Shown: in pieces, positions 1-6,709 of the stretch
Layout of the letters: the number at the start of each line of letters is the position of its first letter
Position numbering within the stretch: the first letter of the stretch is position 1
NCBI GenBank assembly: GCA_035651595.1
Contig: DASRFJ010000342.1
Coordinates: forward strand, 1 to 11,941
Origin: JAFARZ01 sp035651595
GTDB lineage: Bacteria; Actinomycetota; Actinomycetes; Streptosporangiales; Streptosporangiaceae
Length of the DNA: 11,941 bases
Direction of reading: 5' to 3'
Notes under the pieces: model-generated
What the model was told of the DNA's origin: nothing
The model's database searches: none
What the model saw: only the letters and a program-made list of their open reading frames with translations
Position numbers and translations under genes: made by a program

Positions 1-2139
1 GGCCGCCGGGATCACCGTGGTCACCGACTGCCCGTCGGCAAGCTCGTCAGCGCCGTAAACGTGCAGCGTCACGCCCCGGACATAGTCGTAGTCAGGCCGG
101 TCGTCGACGGCGCCGACCGGGATCACCGCACCCGGCCGGACCAGCAACGGCAGGCTCAGGAAATCGTGCCGGTCAACCACCCAGCGCGGGCCACGGACCC
201 GCGAGCCGGTGAGGAAGTTCGTCCACACGCCGGGCGGGACGTAGTACGACACCTCGCCGGACGCCGACAGCACCGGCGCCACCAGCAGGTCGTCGCCCAG
301 CATGTACTGCCGGTCCAGATATTCGCAGGCCGGGTCGGCGGGAAACTCCAGGACCATCGCGCGCATCATCGGGATGCCCTCGGCGTGGGCGGAATACGCG
401 GCCCGTTGCAGGTAGGGCATGAGCCGGGCCTTGAGCCGGGTGAAGAACCGCAGCACGTCGACCGCCTCCTCGTCGAACAGCCACGGCACCCGGTACGACC
501 CGCTGCCGTGCAGCCGGCTGTGCGAGGACAGCAGGCCGAAGGCGATCCACCGCTTGTACAGCGCCGCGTCCGGCGTGCCCTCGAAGCCGCCGATGTCGTG
601 GCTCCAGTAGCCGAACCCGGACATGCCCAGTGACAGCCCGCCGCGCAGCATCTGGCCCATCGCCTCGAACGTGGCGTCGCAGTCCCCGCCCCAGTGCACC
701 GGGAACCGCTGCGACCCGGCGGTGGCCGACCGGGCGAACAGCACCGCCTCACCGTCGCCCCGCCGCTTGCGGAGCAGCTCGAAGACCGTCTCGTTGTACA
801 GGTACGTGTAGTAGTTGTGCATCCGCTCCGGGTCGGACCCGTCAGAATAGACCACGCCCTCGACCGGGATCCGCTCGCCGAAGTCCGACTTGAAGCAGTC
901 GACGCCCATGCTGAGCAGCCCGTCGAGCTTGCTCGCGTACCAGTCCCGCGCCGCGGGGTTGGTGAAGTCGACCACCGCCATCCCGGGCTGCCACAGGTCT
1001 GTCTGCCACACGTCGCCGTTGTCGCGCTTGATGAAAAACCCGGCCCGCTTGCCCTCGGCGAACAGCGGTGAGGCCTGCGCGATGTACGGGTTGATCCACA
1101 CGCAGATCCGCAGACCGCGGGCCTTCAGCCGGGCGAGCATGCCGGCCGGGTCGGGAAACACCCGCGGGTTCCACTCGAAGTCGCACCAGCGGAACTCGCG
1201 CATCCAGAAGCTGTCGAAGTGGAACACCGACAGCGGCAGCCCGCGCTCGGCCATGCCGTCGATGAAGCTGGTGACCGTCGCCTCGTCGTAGTCGGTGGTG
1301 AACGACGTGGACAGCCACAGGCCGAATGACCAGGCCGGCAGCCGGGCGGGCCGTCCGGTGAGCGCGGTGTAGCGCCGCAGGATGTCCTTGGGCGACGGCC
1401 CGTAAATGACGAAGTACTCCATGCTCTGCCCCGGCACGCTGAACTGGAGCCGGGACACCGCCTCGGACGCCACCTCGAACGAGACCTTGCCGGGATCGTT
1501 CACGAACACCCCGTAACCGGCGTTGGTGAGCGCGAACGGGACGTTCTTGTACGCCTGCTCGCTGCCCGTGCCGCCGTCGGCGTTCCAGATGTCGACCGCT
1601 TGCCCGTTCTTGACCAGCGGCCCGAACCGTTCCCCCAGGCCGTACACCAGGTCGCCGACGGCCAGGCTGAGCTGTTCGCGGACGTACGGTGTGCCGTCGG
1701 CGTCGGTCACCACCGCCGTGGCGCCCGGCTCGCTCGCGGTGAGCACCCGGTCGCCGGCCCGGAACTCCACCCGCCACTCCCCGGTGGTGCTGACCCGGGC
1801 GGACAGCGCGCCCGAGGTGAGGCTCGCGGCGGAAACAGTGCCCCCGCCGTCGGCCACGTCGGCCACGTCGGCCACGTCGGCCACGTCGAGCTGAAACCGC
1901 GGCTCTCGCTGCACCTCACCAGCCAGGTGCGTGACCCGCACCGCGATCACGTCCGGCATCGGGGCGCGGAACTCGAGCGTCACCACCGGCCCCTTGAGCA
2001 GGTCGCCCCGCTTGGTGATCGGCCGGACCGCCGCCCGCACGCCGAGGGCACCCTGGTCGGCGTCGACAGACAGTACCGAAACGGGGTGGAACGCCTCGAC
2101 GCCGGGACGCAGCAGCCATCGGCCGTCGGTGAACTTCAT
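1..2139 (-). CDS. yicI: GH31 alpha-xylosidase, YicI type (3' end beyond window)
   Basis: Retaining glycoside hydrolase family 31 enzyme that removes alpha-linked xylose from non-reducing ends, probably of imported isoprimeverose-type oligosaccharides; no signal peptide, so cytoplasmic. 713 codons are visible and open at the left edge; E. coli YicI has 772 residues, so about 60 are missing. The start MKFTDGRWLLRPGVEAF matches the YicI N-terminus, and AAAGG lies 11 nt before the ATG. FKSDFGERIP carries the nucleophile Asp419 (YicI Asp416) and HWGGDCDA the acid/base Asp486 (YicI Asp482). VWINPYIAQ and Lys417 match YicI's xylosidase pocket rather than the WIDMNE signature of alpha-glucosidases. 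Oddities: Ser310 stands where YicI has Cys307 (FHFDSFWM), and residues 86-97 are a (VAD)4 repeat. It is the last visible gene of the sugar operon, 15 nt after the second permease. Family is certain; the exact substrate is inferred. Confidence 0.95.
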   Translation of the reverse strand, partial: MKFTDGRWLLRPGVEAFHPVSVLSVDADQGALGVRAAVRPITKRGDLLKGPVVTLEFRAPMPDVIAVRVTHLAGEVQREPRFQLDVADVADVADVADGGGTVSAASLTSGALSARVSTTGEWRVEFRAGDRVLTASEPGATAVVTDADGTPYVREQLSLAVGDLVYGLGERFGPLVKNGQAVDIWNADGGTGSEQAYKNVPFALTNAGYGVFVNDPGKVSFEVASEAVSRLQFSVPGQSMEYFVIYGPSPKDILRRYTALTGRPARLPAWSFGLWLSTSFTTDYDEATVTSFIDGMAERGLPLSVFHFDSFWMREFRWCDFEWNPRVFPDPAGMLARLKARGLRICVWINPYIAQASPLFAEGKRAGFFIKRDNGDVWQTDLWQPGMAVVDFTNPAARDWYASKLDGLLSMGVDCFKSDFGERIPVEGVVYSDGSDPERMHNYYTYLYNETVFELLRKRRGDGEAVLFARSATAGSQRFPVHWGGDCDATFEAMGQMLRGGLSLGMSGFGYWSHDIGGFEGTPDAALYKRWIAFGLLSSHSRLHGSGSYRVPWLFDEEAVDVLRFFTRLKARLMPYLQRAAYSAHAEGIPMMRAMVLEFPADPACEYLDRQYMLGDDLLVAPVLSASGEVSYYVPPGVWTNFLTGSRVRGPRWVVDRHDFLSLPLLVRPGAVIPVGAVDDRPDYDYVRGVTLHVYGADELADGQSVTTVIPAA
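1849..1884. repeat. 9-bp tandem repeat, four copies, inside the GH31 gene
   Basis: Four exact head-to-tail copies of GTCGGCCAC (plus-strand reading). The unit is a multiple of three and encodes Val-Ala-Asp on the minus strand, giving (VAD)4 at about residues 86-97 of the alpha-xylosidase, in the N-terminal beta-sandwich region away from the catalytic residues. Copy-number changes would keep the frame. Confidence 0.9.
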
Positions 2140-2154
2140 GCGAAAACAGGCCTT

Positions 2155-2988
2155 TCACTTGACCGCGCCGACCGTGATGCCACGGGTCAGCGTGCGCTGG
2201 AAGATCAGGAAGAAGACGACCGTGGGGACGATGGCGAGCAGCACGGCTCCGCTGGTCGTCAGCGGGTTCATGATGTGCTGCCCCTGGAGCGTGCCGAGCG
2301 CCACCGGCACCGTCTGGTTCGAGTTGGAGACCAGGAACACCAGCGGCAGGAAGAACTCGTTCCACGTCCAGATGAAGAAGAACACCAGCAGCACGCCCAG
2401 CGTGGGGCGGCTGATCGGCACCACGATCCGCCACAGGATGCGGAACCGGCCCGCGCCGTCCATCCGGGCGGCCTCCAGCAGCTCCCGGGGGAACGTGCCG
2501 AGCACCGACGACAGCAGGTACGTGCCGAACGCCGCCTGGATCACCGTGAAGATGATCACCACGCTCAGCCGGGTGTCGTACAGGCCGACGCGCTTGGCCA
2601 GGTAGTACAGCGGGTAGACCAGGCCCTCCTGGGGCAGGAAGTTCGCGATGAGGAACGCGCCGAGGAGCCACGTCCGGCCCCTGATCCGCCCGATGCCCAG
2701 CGCGTACGCGTTCAGGATCGACAGCAGCACGGCGAGCACGCAGACCGAACCGCTGATCACCGCGCTGTTCCACAGCGCGCGGCCGAAGTCGGTGGTGTTC
2801 CAGAACGTCCTGATGCCACTGGTGTCGAAGCCGTCCGGCAGGCTCAGCGGACCGTGCGCCGAGTACTGCGCGGCCGGCTTCACCGCATTGATGAGCACGA
2901 ACGCGAACGGGATCAGGATCAGCAGCGAGATCGCGACGAGCGCGAGCAGCGTCACGTAGGCAGACAGGCCCCGGCCACGACCGCGCAT
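2155..2988 (-). CDS. Carbohydrate ABC transporter permease, MalG type (CUT1)
   Basis: Inner-membrane subunit of a CUT1 sugar importer, pairing with the permease encoded just upstream. 277 residues, the usual size for MalG-type subunits. The N-terminus is a short Arg-rich cytoplasmic stretch followed by a strong membrane segment (about residues 10-34); further hydrophobic segments lie near 75-95, 106-122, 140-160, 194-215 and 246-263. The cytoplasmic EAA loop that docks on the ATPase is at 172-191 (EAARMDGAG...RIVVPISRP). The ATG at 2988 shares its A with the TGA of the previous gene (TGATG), which indicates translational coupling and fixes this start; a frame continuing further upstream is only the antisense/alternate reading of the first permease. 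The stop lies 15 nt before the alpha-xylosidase start. The sugar specificity cannot be read from the permease. Confidence 0.95.
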   Translation of the reverse strand: MRGRGRGLSAYVTLLALVAISLLILIPFAFVLINAVKPAAQYSAHGPLSLPDGFDTSGIRTFWNTTDFGRALWNSAVISGSVCVLAVLLSILNAYALGIGRIRGRTWLLGAFLIANFLPQEGLVYPLYYLAKRVGLYDTRLSVVIIFTVIQAAFGTYLLSSVLGTFPRELLEAARMDGAGRFRILWRIVVPISRPTLGVLLVFFFIWTWNEFFLPLVFLVSNSNQTVPVALGTLQGQHIMNPLTTSGAVLLAIVPTVVFFLIFQRTLTRGITVGAVK

Positions 2989-3935
2989 CAGTCCGCCATC
3001 GCCTGATGCCGCCGCTGCGCTCCCAGGAACACCGCGGCGACCACGATGATGATCAGCGTCAGCACGGTGGCGATCGCCGACCCGTAGCCGACGTCCAGGT
3101 TGGTGAAGAAGCTGATGTAGGAGTAATACGACGGCACCTGGGTCGCGGTGCCCGGCCCGCCGCTGGTGAGCGCGTAGATCCAGGCGAACGCCCGCAGCGA
3201 GGCGACCGTGCAGGTGAGCAGCACGACGTAGATCTCCGGCCGGATCTGCGGCACGGTCACCCGCCACAGCCGCTGCCGCCACGACGCGCCGTCGATCTCC
3301 GCCGCCTCGGCCAGCGCCGGATCGACCCGCTGGAGCGCGGCCATGAAGATCACCACCGGGTAGCCGAGCTGGAACCACACCAGGATGGCCATGACGGTGA
3401 GCAGCGCGGTCTTCGGGTCACCGAGGAAGTCGTGCGCCAGGAAGCCCAGGCCGGCGGCGCGGAGCAGGGCGTTCAGCGCGCCGTACTGCGGATCGAGGAT
3501 CCAGCCCCAGACGATCGCGGCGACCACGATCGGCAGCACCTGCGGCAGGTAGATGCAGGCGCGCAGGATGCTCGCGACCCGCGGGCCGAACCGCTTGGCG
3601 ATCACGTCGAACAGCGCCGCGGCCAGCACCAGCCCGATGATCGTCGGCAGCACGGCCATCGCGGCCACCAGCGCGGCGCTGTGCCAGATCGAGGCCCAGA
3701 ACTCCGAGTCGTGCATGAGCCGCCGGTAGTTGGCCAGCCCCGCCCACTTCATCGGGCCGACGCCGCTCCAGTCGTTGAAGCTGGTGAAGACATTCATGCA
3801 GAACGGCAGTGCTATCACGCACGCGAACAGCACCACGCTCGGGAGCAGATAGGGCAGGTACGGCAGGCTCCGGTGCTTCCGGGCCTGCCGCCCGCGGTCT
3901 TTCGCGTCAGCCAAGGCTGTTGACGTACTGGTCAT
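2988..3935 (-). CDS. Carbohydrate ABC transporter permease, MalF/UgpA type (CUT1)
   Basis: First membrane subunit of the CUT1 importer; 315 residues. A basic cytoplasmic tail (1-25) precedes a membrane segment at about 27-48; further segments lie near 85-110, 125-147, 177-198, 232-255 and 284-304. The EAA loop for ATPase contact is at 210-229 (EAAEIDGASWRQRLWRVTVP). The chosen ATG at 3935 overlaps the end of the binding-protein gene by 29 nt and has only a weak ribosome-binding site, so translation probably depends on coupling; an in-frame TTG at 3914 is an alternative that shortens the overlap. The gene ends in a one-base stop/start overlap with the second permease. No ATP-binding subunit is encoded with it in this window, as is usual for actinobacterial CUT1 systems that share a MsiK-type ATPase. 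Confidence 0.95.
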   Translation of the reverse strand: MTSTSTALADAKDRGRQARKHRSLPYLPYLLPSVVLFACVIALPFCMNVFTSFNDWSGVGPMKWAGLANYRRLMHDSEFWASIWHSAALVAAMAVLPTIIGLVLAAALFDVIAKRFGPRVASILRACIYLPQVLPIVVAAIVWGWILDPQYGALNALLRAAGLGFLAHDFLGDPKTALLTVMAILVWFQLGYPVVIFMAALQRVDPALAEAAEIDGASWRQRLWRVTVPQIRPEIYVVLLTCTVASLRAFAWIYALTSGGPGTATQVPSYYSYISFFTNLDVGYGSAIATVLTLIIIVVAAVFLGAQRRHQAMAD

Positions 3936-5217
3936 AGGTACTCTGCAGCGTGCCGAGTACCTGGTCCGCGCTCGCCCCGTTCATCAGGTCCTGGGTCTGT
4001 GCGAGCAGCGTGTTGTAGAAGCTCGGCGTGGGCCAGTCCGGGTAGTACGCGAGGCCGTTCGAGTTGGCCAGCGTCTGGAAGTTCTGGATCAGCTGCATAC
4101 CCTGCGGGTTGGTCACCCCCGACGTGCTCGCCGAGATCGGCACCGCGCCGTTGTCGGCGAGCTTGGCCTCCACGTCCGGCTGGAGCGTGTCGTTGATGAA
4201 CTCGTAGGCGAGCTGCTTGTCCGCGGCGTTCTTCGGCACCACGAACAGGTTGCCGCCGGAGCCGGCGTTCAGCGTGTTGCCGGGCCACAGGAAGCTGCCC
4301 CACTGGAAGTTCTTGATCGCGCTCTGGAAGGTGCCCGCCCACCAGCTGCCGGACACCATCATCGGGTTCTTCCCGGTCTGGAAGTCGTTCCCGGCCTGGG
4401 TGGCGGTGAGGCCGACCGAGTCCTTGGCGATGTAGCCCTGCTTCACCCAGCTCTGGAACGTGGCGGCCGCGCCGGTCCACGCGGCGTCGTGGAAGTTCAC
4501 CGGCCCGGTGTACCGCTGGTAGTTCTGCACATCCTGCGGGGTTGCCTTGCCCAGCTCAAGCTCGTACAGGTACTGCATCGCCATGTAGTCGTTGCCCGCG
4601 TTGGCCAGCGGCGTGACGCCGTCCTTCACGAAGTCCGCCATGGCGGCGGTGAACTGCGCGAACGTGGTGGGCACCGCGATGTGATACTTCGCGAACATCG
4701 TCTTGTTGTAGTAGACGGTCAGGTACTCCGCGTAGTCCGACACGCCGTACCAGTCACCGGAGCCCATCACGCCCTTCGGGCTGTACCGGGCGGTCACCTG
4801 GAGGTCCGGCGAGAGCTTTTTGTCCCAGCCGTACTTGGTGGCCTGCGCGGTGAGGTCGGTGAGCAGCCCCTGCTTGGACAGCAGTCCGGTGGTCGCGTCC
4901 CCCTTGTTGTACTCCATCACGTCGGGCACGTCGGAGGAGTTGAGGATCATCGACGCGTTCTGCTGCATCTGGTTGAAGCTCTTGAGCGAGAACTGGACGG
5001 TCACACCGGGGTGCTGCCGCTTGAAGTCCGTGACGGCCTGGTCCCAGGCGATCTGGTAGGCGCTGCCCGGCGACTCGTACCACCAGATCTTGAGCACCTT
5101 CGATCCCGACGCCGAGCTGCCGCCGCTGCTCCCGCCGCTGCTGCCGCAGGCGGCCAGCCCGGCCGTCGCCGCGGCGAGCGCCGCCATCAGCAGCGCTGTC
5201 GATCTCGTTCTGCGCAT
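3907..5217 (-). CDS. Extracellular sugar-binding lipoprotein of the CUT1 ABC importer
   Basis: Family 1 solute-binding protein that captures the sugar outside the membrane and delivers it to the two permeases. 436 residues. A lipoprotein signal peptide is clear: basic MRRTR, a hydrophobic alanine/leucine core, then the lipobox LAAC with the lipidated Cys24, followed by a flexible Gly/Ser linker (GSSGGSSGGSSASGS). The mature part begins VLKIWWYESPGSAY, typical of these proteins, and contains the usual aromatic residues (for example the SGSWWAG segment) that stack on sugars. GAGAGGA lies 5 nt before the ATG at 5217. It is the first gene of the operon, with its own promoter and LacI-type operator 30-90 nt upstream. 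Xyloside binding is inferred from the linked alpha-xylosidase. Lipidation would need Lgt, which happens to be encoded at the other end of the window. Confidence 0.95.
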   Translation of the reverse strand: MRRTRSTALLMAALAAATAGLAACGSSGGSSGGSSASGSKVLKIWWYESPGSAYQIAWDQAVTDFKRQHPGVTVQFSLKSFNQMQQNASMILNSSDVPDVMEYNKGDATTGLLSKQGLLTDLTAQATKYGWDKKLSPDLQVTARYSPKGVMGSGDWYGVSDYAEYLTVYYNKTMFAKYHIAVPTTFAQFTAAMADFVKDGVTPLANAGNDYMAMQYLYELELGKATPQDVQNYQRYTGPVNFHDAAWTGAAATFQSWVKQGYIAKDSVGLTATQAGNDFQTGKNPMMVSGSWWAGTFQSAIKNFQWGSFLWPGNTLNAGSGGNLFVVPKNAADKQLAYEFINDTLQPDVEAKLADNGAVPISASTSGVTNPQGMQLIQNFQTLANSNGLAYYPDWPTPSFYNTLLAQTQDLMNGASADQVLGTLQSTYDQYVNSLG

Positions 5218-5248
5218 GGGAATCCTCTCGGGAGACGCGGGCGACGAT

Positions 5249-5266
5249 TGTCGAAGCGCTTCGACA
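5249..5266. promoter_or_regulatory. LacI-family operator, perfect 18-bp palindrome (operon copy)
   Basis: TGTCGAAGCGCTTCGACA is a perfect palindrome with the central CpG typical of LacI-family sites, into which the hinge-helix leucine of these repressors inserts. It begins 9 nt downstream of the predicted -10 box of the binding-protein gene, so it covers the expected start of transcription, a classic repression position. The repressor gene ends 60 nt away. Its 14-bp core recurs upstream of the repressor gene. Confidence 0.9.
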
Positions 5267-5274
5267 GTACAGCG

Positions 5275-5303
5275 AGACTAACCAGCGTCCCGGCCTGGTG
5301 CAA
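5275..5303 (-). promoter_or_regulatory. Sigma-70-type promoter of the sugar operon
   Basis: On the minus strand, TTGCAC (5298-5303) and TAGTCT (5275-5280) are separated by exactly 17 bp, a good fit to a housekeeping actinobacterial promoter. The start of transcription would fall near 5268, at the edge of the palindromic operator, giving a leader of about 50 nt with a GAGAGGA ribosome-binding site. Predicted from sequence only. Confidence 0.65.
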
Positions 5304-5326
5304 GGGTGTTAAGCCAGAAAAATAGG

Positions 5327-6358
5327 CTACGGAATCGCATCGACGCTGACGCTGGAACGCGGTGCCGTGCTGCTGCCGCGCGCCGCCAGGGCCGGCGGGA
5401 TCAGCAGAACCTCGCCCGCGCCATGGCCGTCCAGCCGCCGCATCAGCAGGTCCACCGCGCTCGTGCCGAGCTCCTGGGCGGGCAGGTTTACCGAGGTCAG
5501 CCGCGGCGAGGTCTGCTCGGCCAGCCGGTCGGGGCAGATGGCCACGATCGACACGTCCTCGGGGACGATCCGGCCGGTCGCGCGGAGCAGGCCCATCAGC
5601 GGCGGGATGATCGCCTCGTTCTGCACGATCAGCCCGGTCACCCGGGGCCGCTCCTCCAGGATCCTGGCGAGCACCCCGGCCGCGGCCTCGTAGGTGCCCT
5701 CGCACGGCCGGTGGACCAGGTCGACGCCCGTGGCCGCCGCGGCCGCCCTGATGCCGGCGAGCGTCCGCTCGGCAAAGCCGATGTGCCGCCGGTAGATGCC
5801 CTCGGTCTCGCCGATGAACGCGATGTCCCGGTGCCCGAGCTGGGTCAGGTGCTCGACGCACAGCCGGCCCGCCGCGGCGAAGTCCAGGTCGACGCAGTCC
5901 AGCCCGGCCGGATCGCCCGGCACCCCGATCAGCGCGGCGTCGATGCCGACCTGCCGGACCATCTCGATCCGGTCGTCCTCGATCCCGACGTCGGTGAGGA
6001 TCACCGCATCGGCGCGCGAGCTGGTCGCGACCCGCTTGATGCCCGCCGGGCCCTCGTCGTTCGTCATCAGCAGCACGTCATACCCGAACGTCCTGGCCAT
6101 CGTCGCCACGCCGATCGCGATGTCCATCATCACCGGGACGTACAGGTCACCGCGCAACGGCACGAACAGGGCGAGCACGTTTGACCGGGCGCTGGCCAGC
6201 GCCCGCGCGCCGGCGTGCGGATGGTAGTTGAGCAGCTCGATGGCCTGCTCGACCCGCCGCCTGGTCTCTTCGGACACCGAGCGCTTGCCGCTGAGCACAT
6301 AGGACACCGTGCTGGCGGCGACCCCGGCGTGGCGCGCCACGTCGGCGAGTGTCGTCAT
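5327..6358 (-). CDS. LacI-family transcriptional repressor of the alpha-xyloside operon
   Basis: DNA-binding repressor, 343 residues. The N-terminal helix-turn-helix (TLADVARHAGVAASTVS, about residues 3-22) and the hinge (NYHPHAGARALAS, about 45-60) are canonical; the rest is the periplasmic-binding-protein-like sugar-sensing and dimerisation domain. The start at 6358 is set by GGAGGAGAG ending 2 nt before the ATG (GGAGG core 6 nt away). The frame stays open upstream to 6418, but that extension would translate through the operator at 6386-6399 and is rejected. It lies 109 nt upstream of the binding-protein gene on the same strand, with one palindromic operator in that gap and another before its own gene. 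So local control of the transporter and hydrolase genes plus autoregulation is likely. The inducer, probably a xylose-containing oligosaccharide, is inferred from context. Confidence 0.95.
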   Translation of the reverse strand: MTTLADVARHAGVAASTVSYVLSGKRSVSEETRRRVEQAIELLNYHPHAGARALASARSNVLALFVPLRGDLYVPVMMDIAIGVATMARTFGYDVLLMTNDEGPAGIKRVATSSRADAVILTDVGIEDDRIEMVRQVGIDAALIGVPGDPAGLDCVDLDFAAAGRLCVEHLTQLGHRDIAFIGETEGIYRRHIGFAERTLAGIRAAAAATGVDLVHRPCEGTYEAAAGVLARILEERPRVTGLIVQNEAIIPPLMGLLRATGRIVPEDVSIVAICPDRLAEQTSPRLTSVNLPAQELGTSAVDLLMRRLDGHGAGEVLLIPPALAARGSSTAPRSSVSVDAIP

Positions 6359-6360
6359 CG

Positions 6361-6369
6361 CTCTCCTCC
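6361..6369 (-). promoter_or_regulatory. Ribosome-binding site that fixes the LacI start
   Basis: GGAGGAGAG on the minus strand, with its GGAGG core 6 nt before the ATG at 6358. It is the strongest Shine-Dalgarno match upstream of the repressor and decides in favour of the 343-residue form over a longer open frame. Confidence 0.85.
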
Positions 6370-6385
6370 GCGCCCGGGCGCCACG

Positions 6386-6399
6386 TCGAAGCGCTTCGA
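6386..6399. promoter_or_regulatory. LacI-family operator, 14-bp perfect core (autoregulatory copy)
   Basis: TCGAAGCGCTTCGA is identical to the core of the palindrome before the sugar operon; the outer bases differ and are not symmetric, so it may bind more weakly. It lies 28 nt upstream of the repressor start codon. A weak -10-like GATACC (minus strand, 6419-6424) sits upstream, without a convincing -35 box, which would place this operator in the transcribed leader. Autoregulation of the repressor is the likely role. Confidence 0.8.
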
Positions 6400-6510
6400 G
6401 CCTGTTGCCTGGCACCACGGTATCACCGCGCCCACGGCAGCGTTTTTGCCGGAACCAGCGCGAAGCAAGACCTATCGGCGGGTGAGCGGCCCGGCAACGT
6501 GTCGGATTTC

Positions 6511-6562
6511 CCCTTTGTGGTGGCCCAGCCCCCAGTCACGGGGGCCGGGCTACCACGAAGGG
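6511..6562 (+). repeat. Long imperfect inverted repeat (hairpin), 23-bp arms
   Basis: Arms 6511-6533 and 6540-6562 around a 6-nt loop (AGTCAC). Twenty of 23 positions are Watson-Crick pairs. In RNA read from the plus strand two of the three exceptions become G-U pairs and only one A-C mismatch remains; the minus-strand RNA pairs less well. No T-run follows on either side, so it does not look like an intrinsic terminator. It sits almost midway between two divergent start codons. Function unknown: a small-RNA hairpin, a long operator or a mobile-element remnant are all possible. Confidence 0.8.
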
Positions 6563-6674
6563 CCGATCTACCACATTAACGCCCAAGCCGACGCCGCACC
6601 GGCGCACCGATGGGCGCATGAATCACCCTAGTCGCAGCAGTTACCAGGCGAACGGCGGCGGCGCACAGCTGCCC

Positions 6675-6703
6675 GTGACCTTTCCGCTACTCGTGAGTAA
6701 TAT
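6675..6703 (+). promoter_or_regulatory. Predicted promoter giving a leaderless hydrolase mRNA
   Basis: GTGACC (6675-6680) and TAATAT (6698-6703) are separated by 17 bp. The -10 box ends 6 nt before the ATG at 6710, so transcription would begin at or next to the start codon. No Shine-Dalgarno sequence is visible, consistent with a leaderless transcript. Confidence 0.6.
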
Positions 6704-6709
6704 CGGTCC

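Larger units (their letters stand above)
6400..6709. other. Divergent intergenic region between lacI and the hydrolase
   Basis: With the leader of the repressor this is a 351-bp gap between two diverging genes. It holds the repressor's operator and probable promoter at the left, a long inverted repeat at its centre (6511-6562) and the leaderless promoter of the hydrolase at the right end. Short open frames here have no ribosome-binding site or recognisable product, and I see no gene. Confidence 0.7.

Noticed and set aside
1600..3006. 468-codon open frame on the plus strand
   Set aside because: It is antisense to the GH31 and second permease genes, is full of Arg, His, Gln and Asp, and has no recognisable domain: a typical high-GC shadow frame.
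3006..3923. 305-codon open frame on the plus strand
   Set aside because: Antisense to the MalF-type permease, which has a clear EAA loop and membrane segments.
6359..6418. N-terminal extension of the LacI repressor to an upstream start at 6418
   Set aside because: It would translate through the palindromic operator, and GGAGGAGAG sits right before the ATG at 6358, where the family's usual N-terminus begins.
6511..6562. Rho-independent terminator
   Set aside because: No U-tract on either strand, and it lies between two divergent start codons rather than at a gene end.
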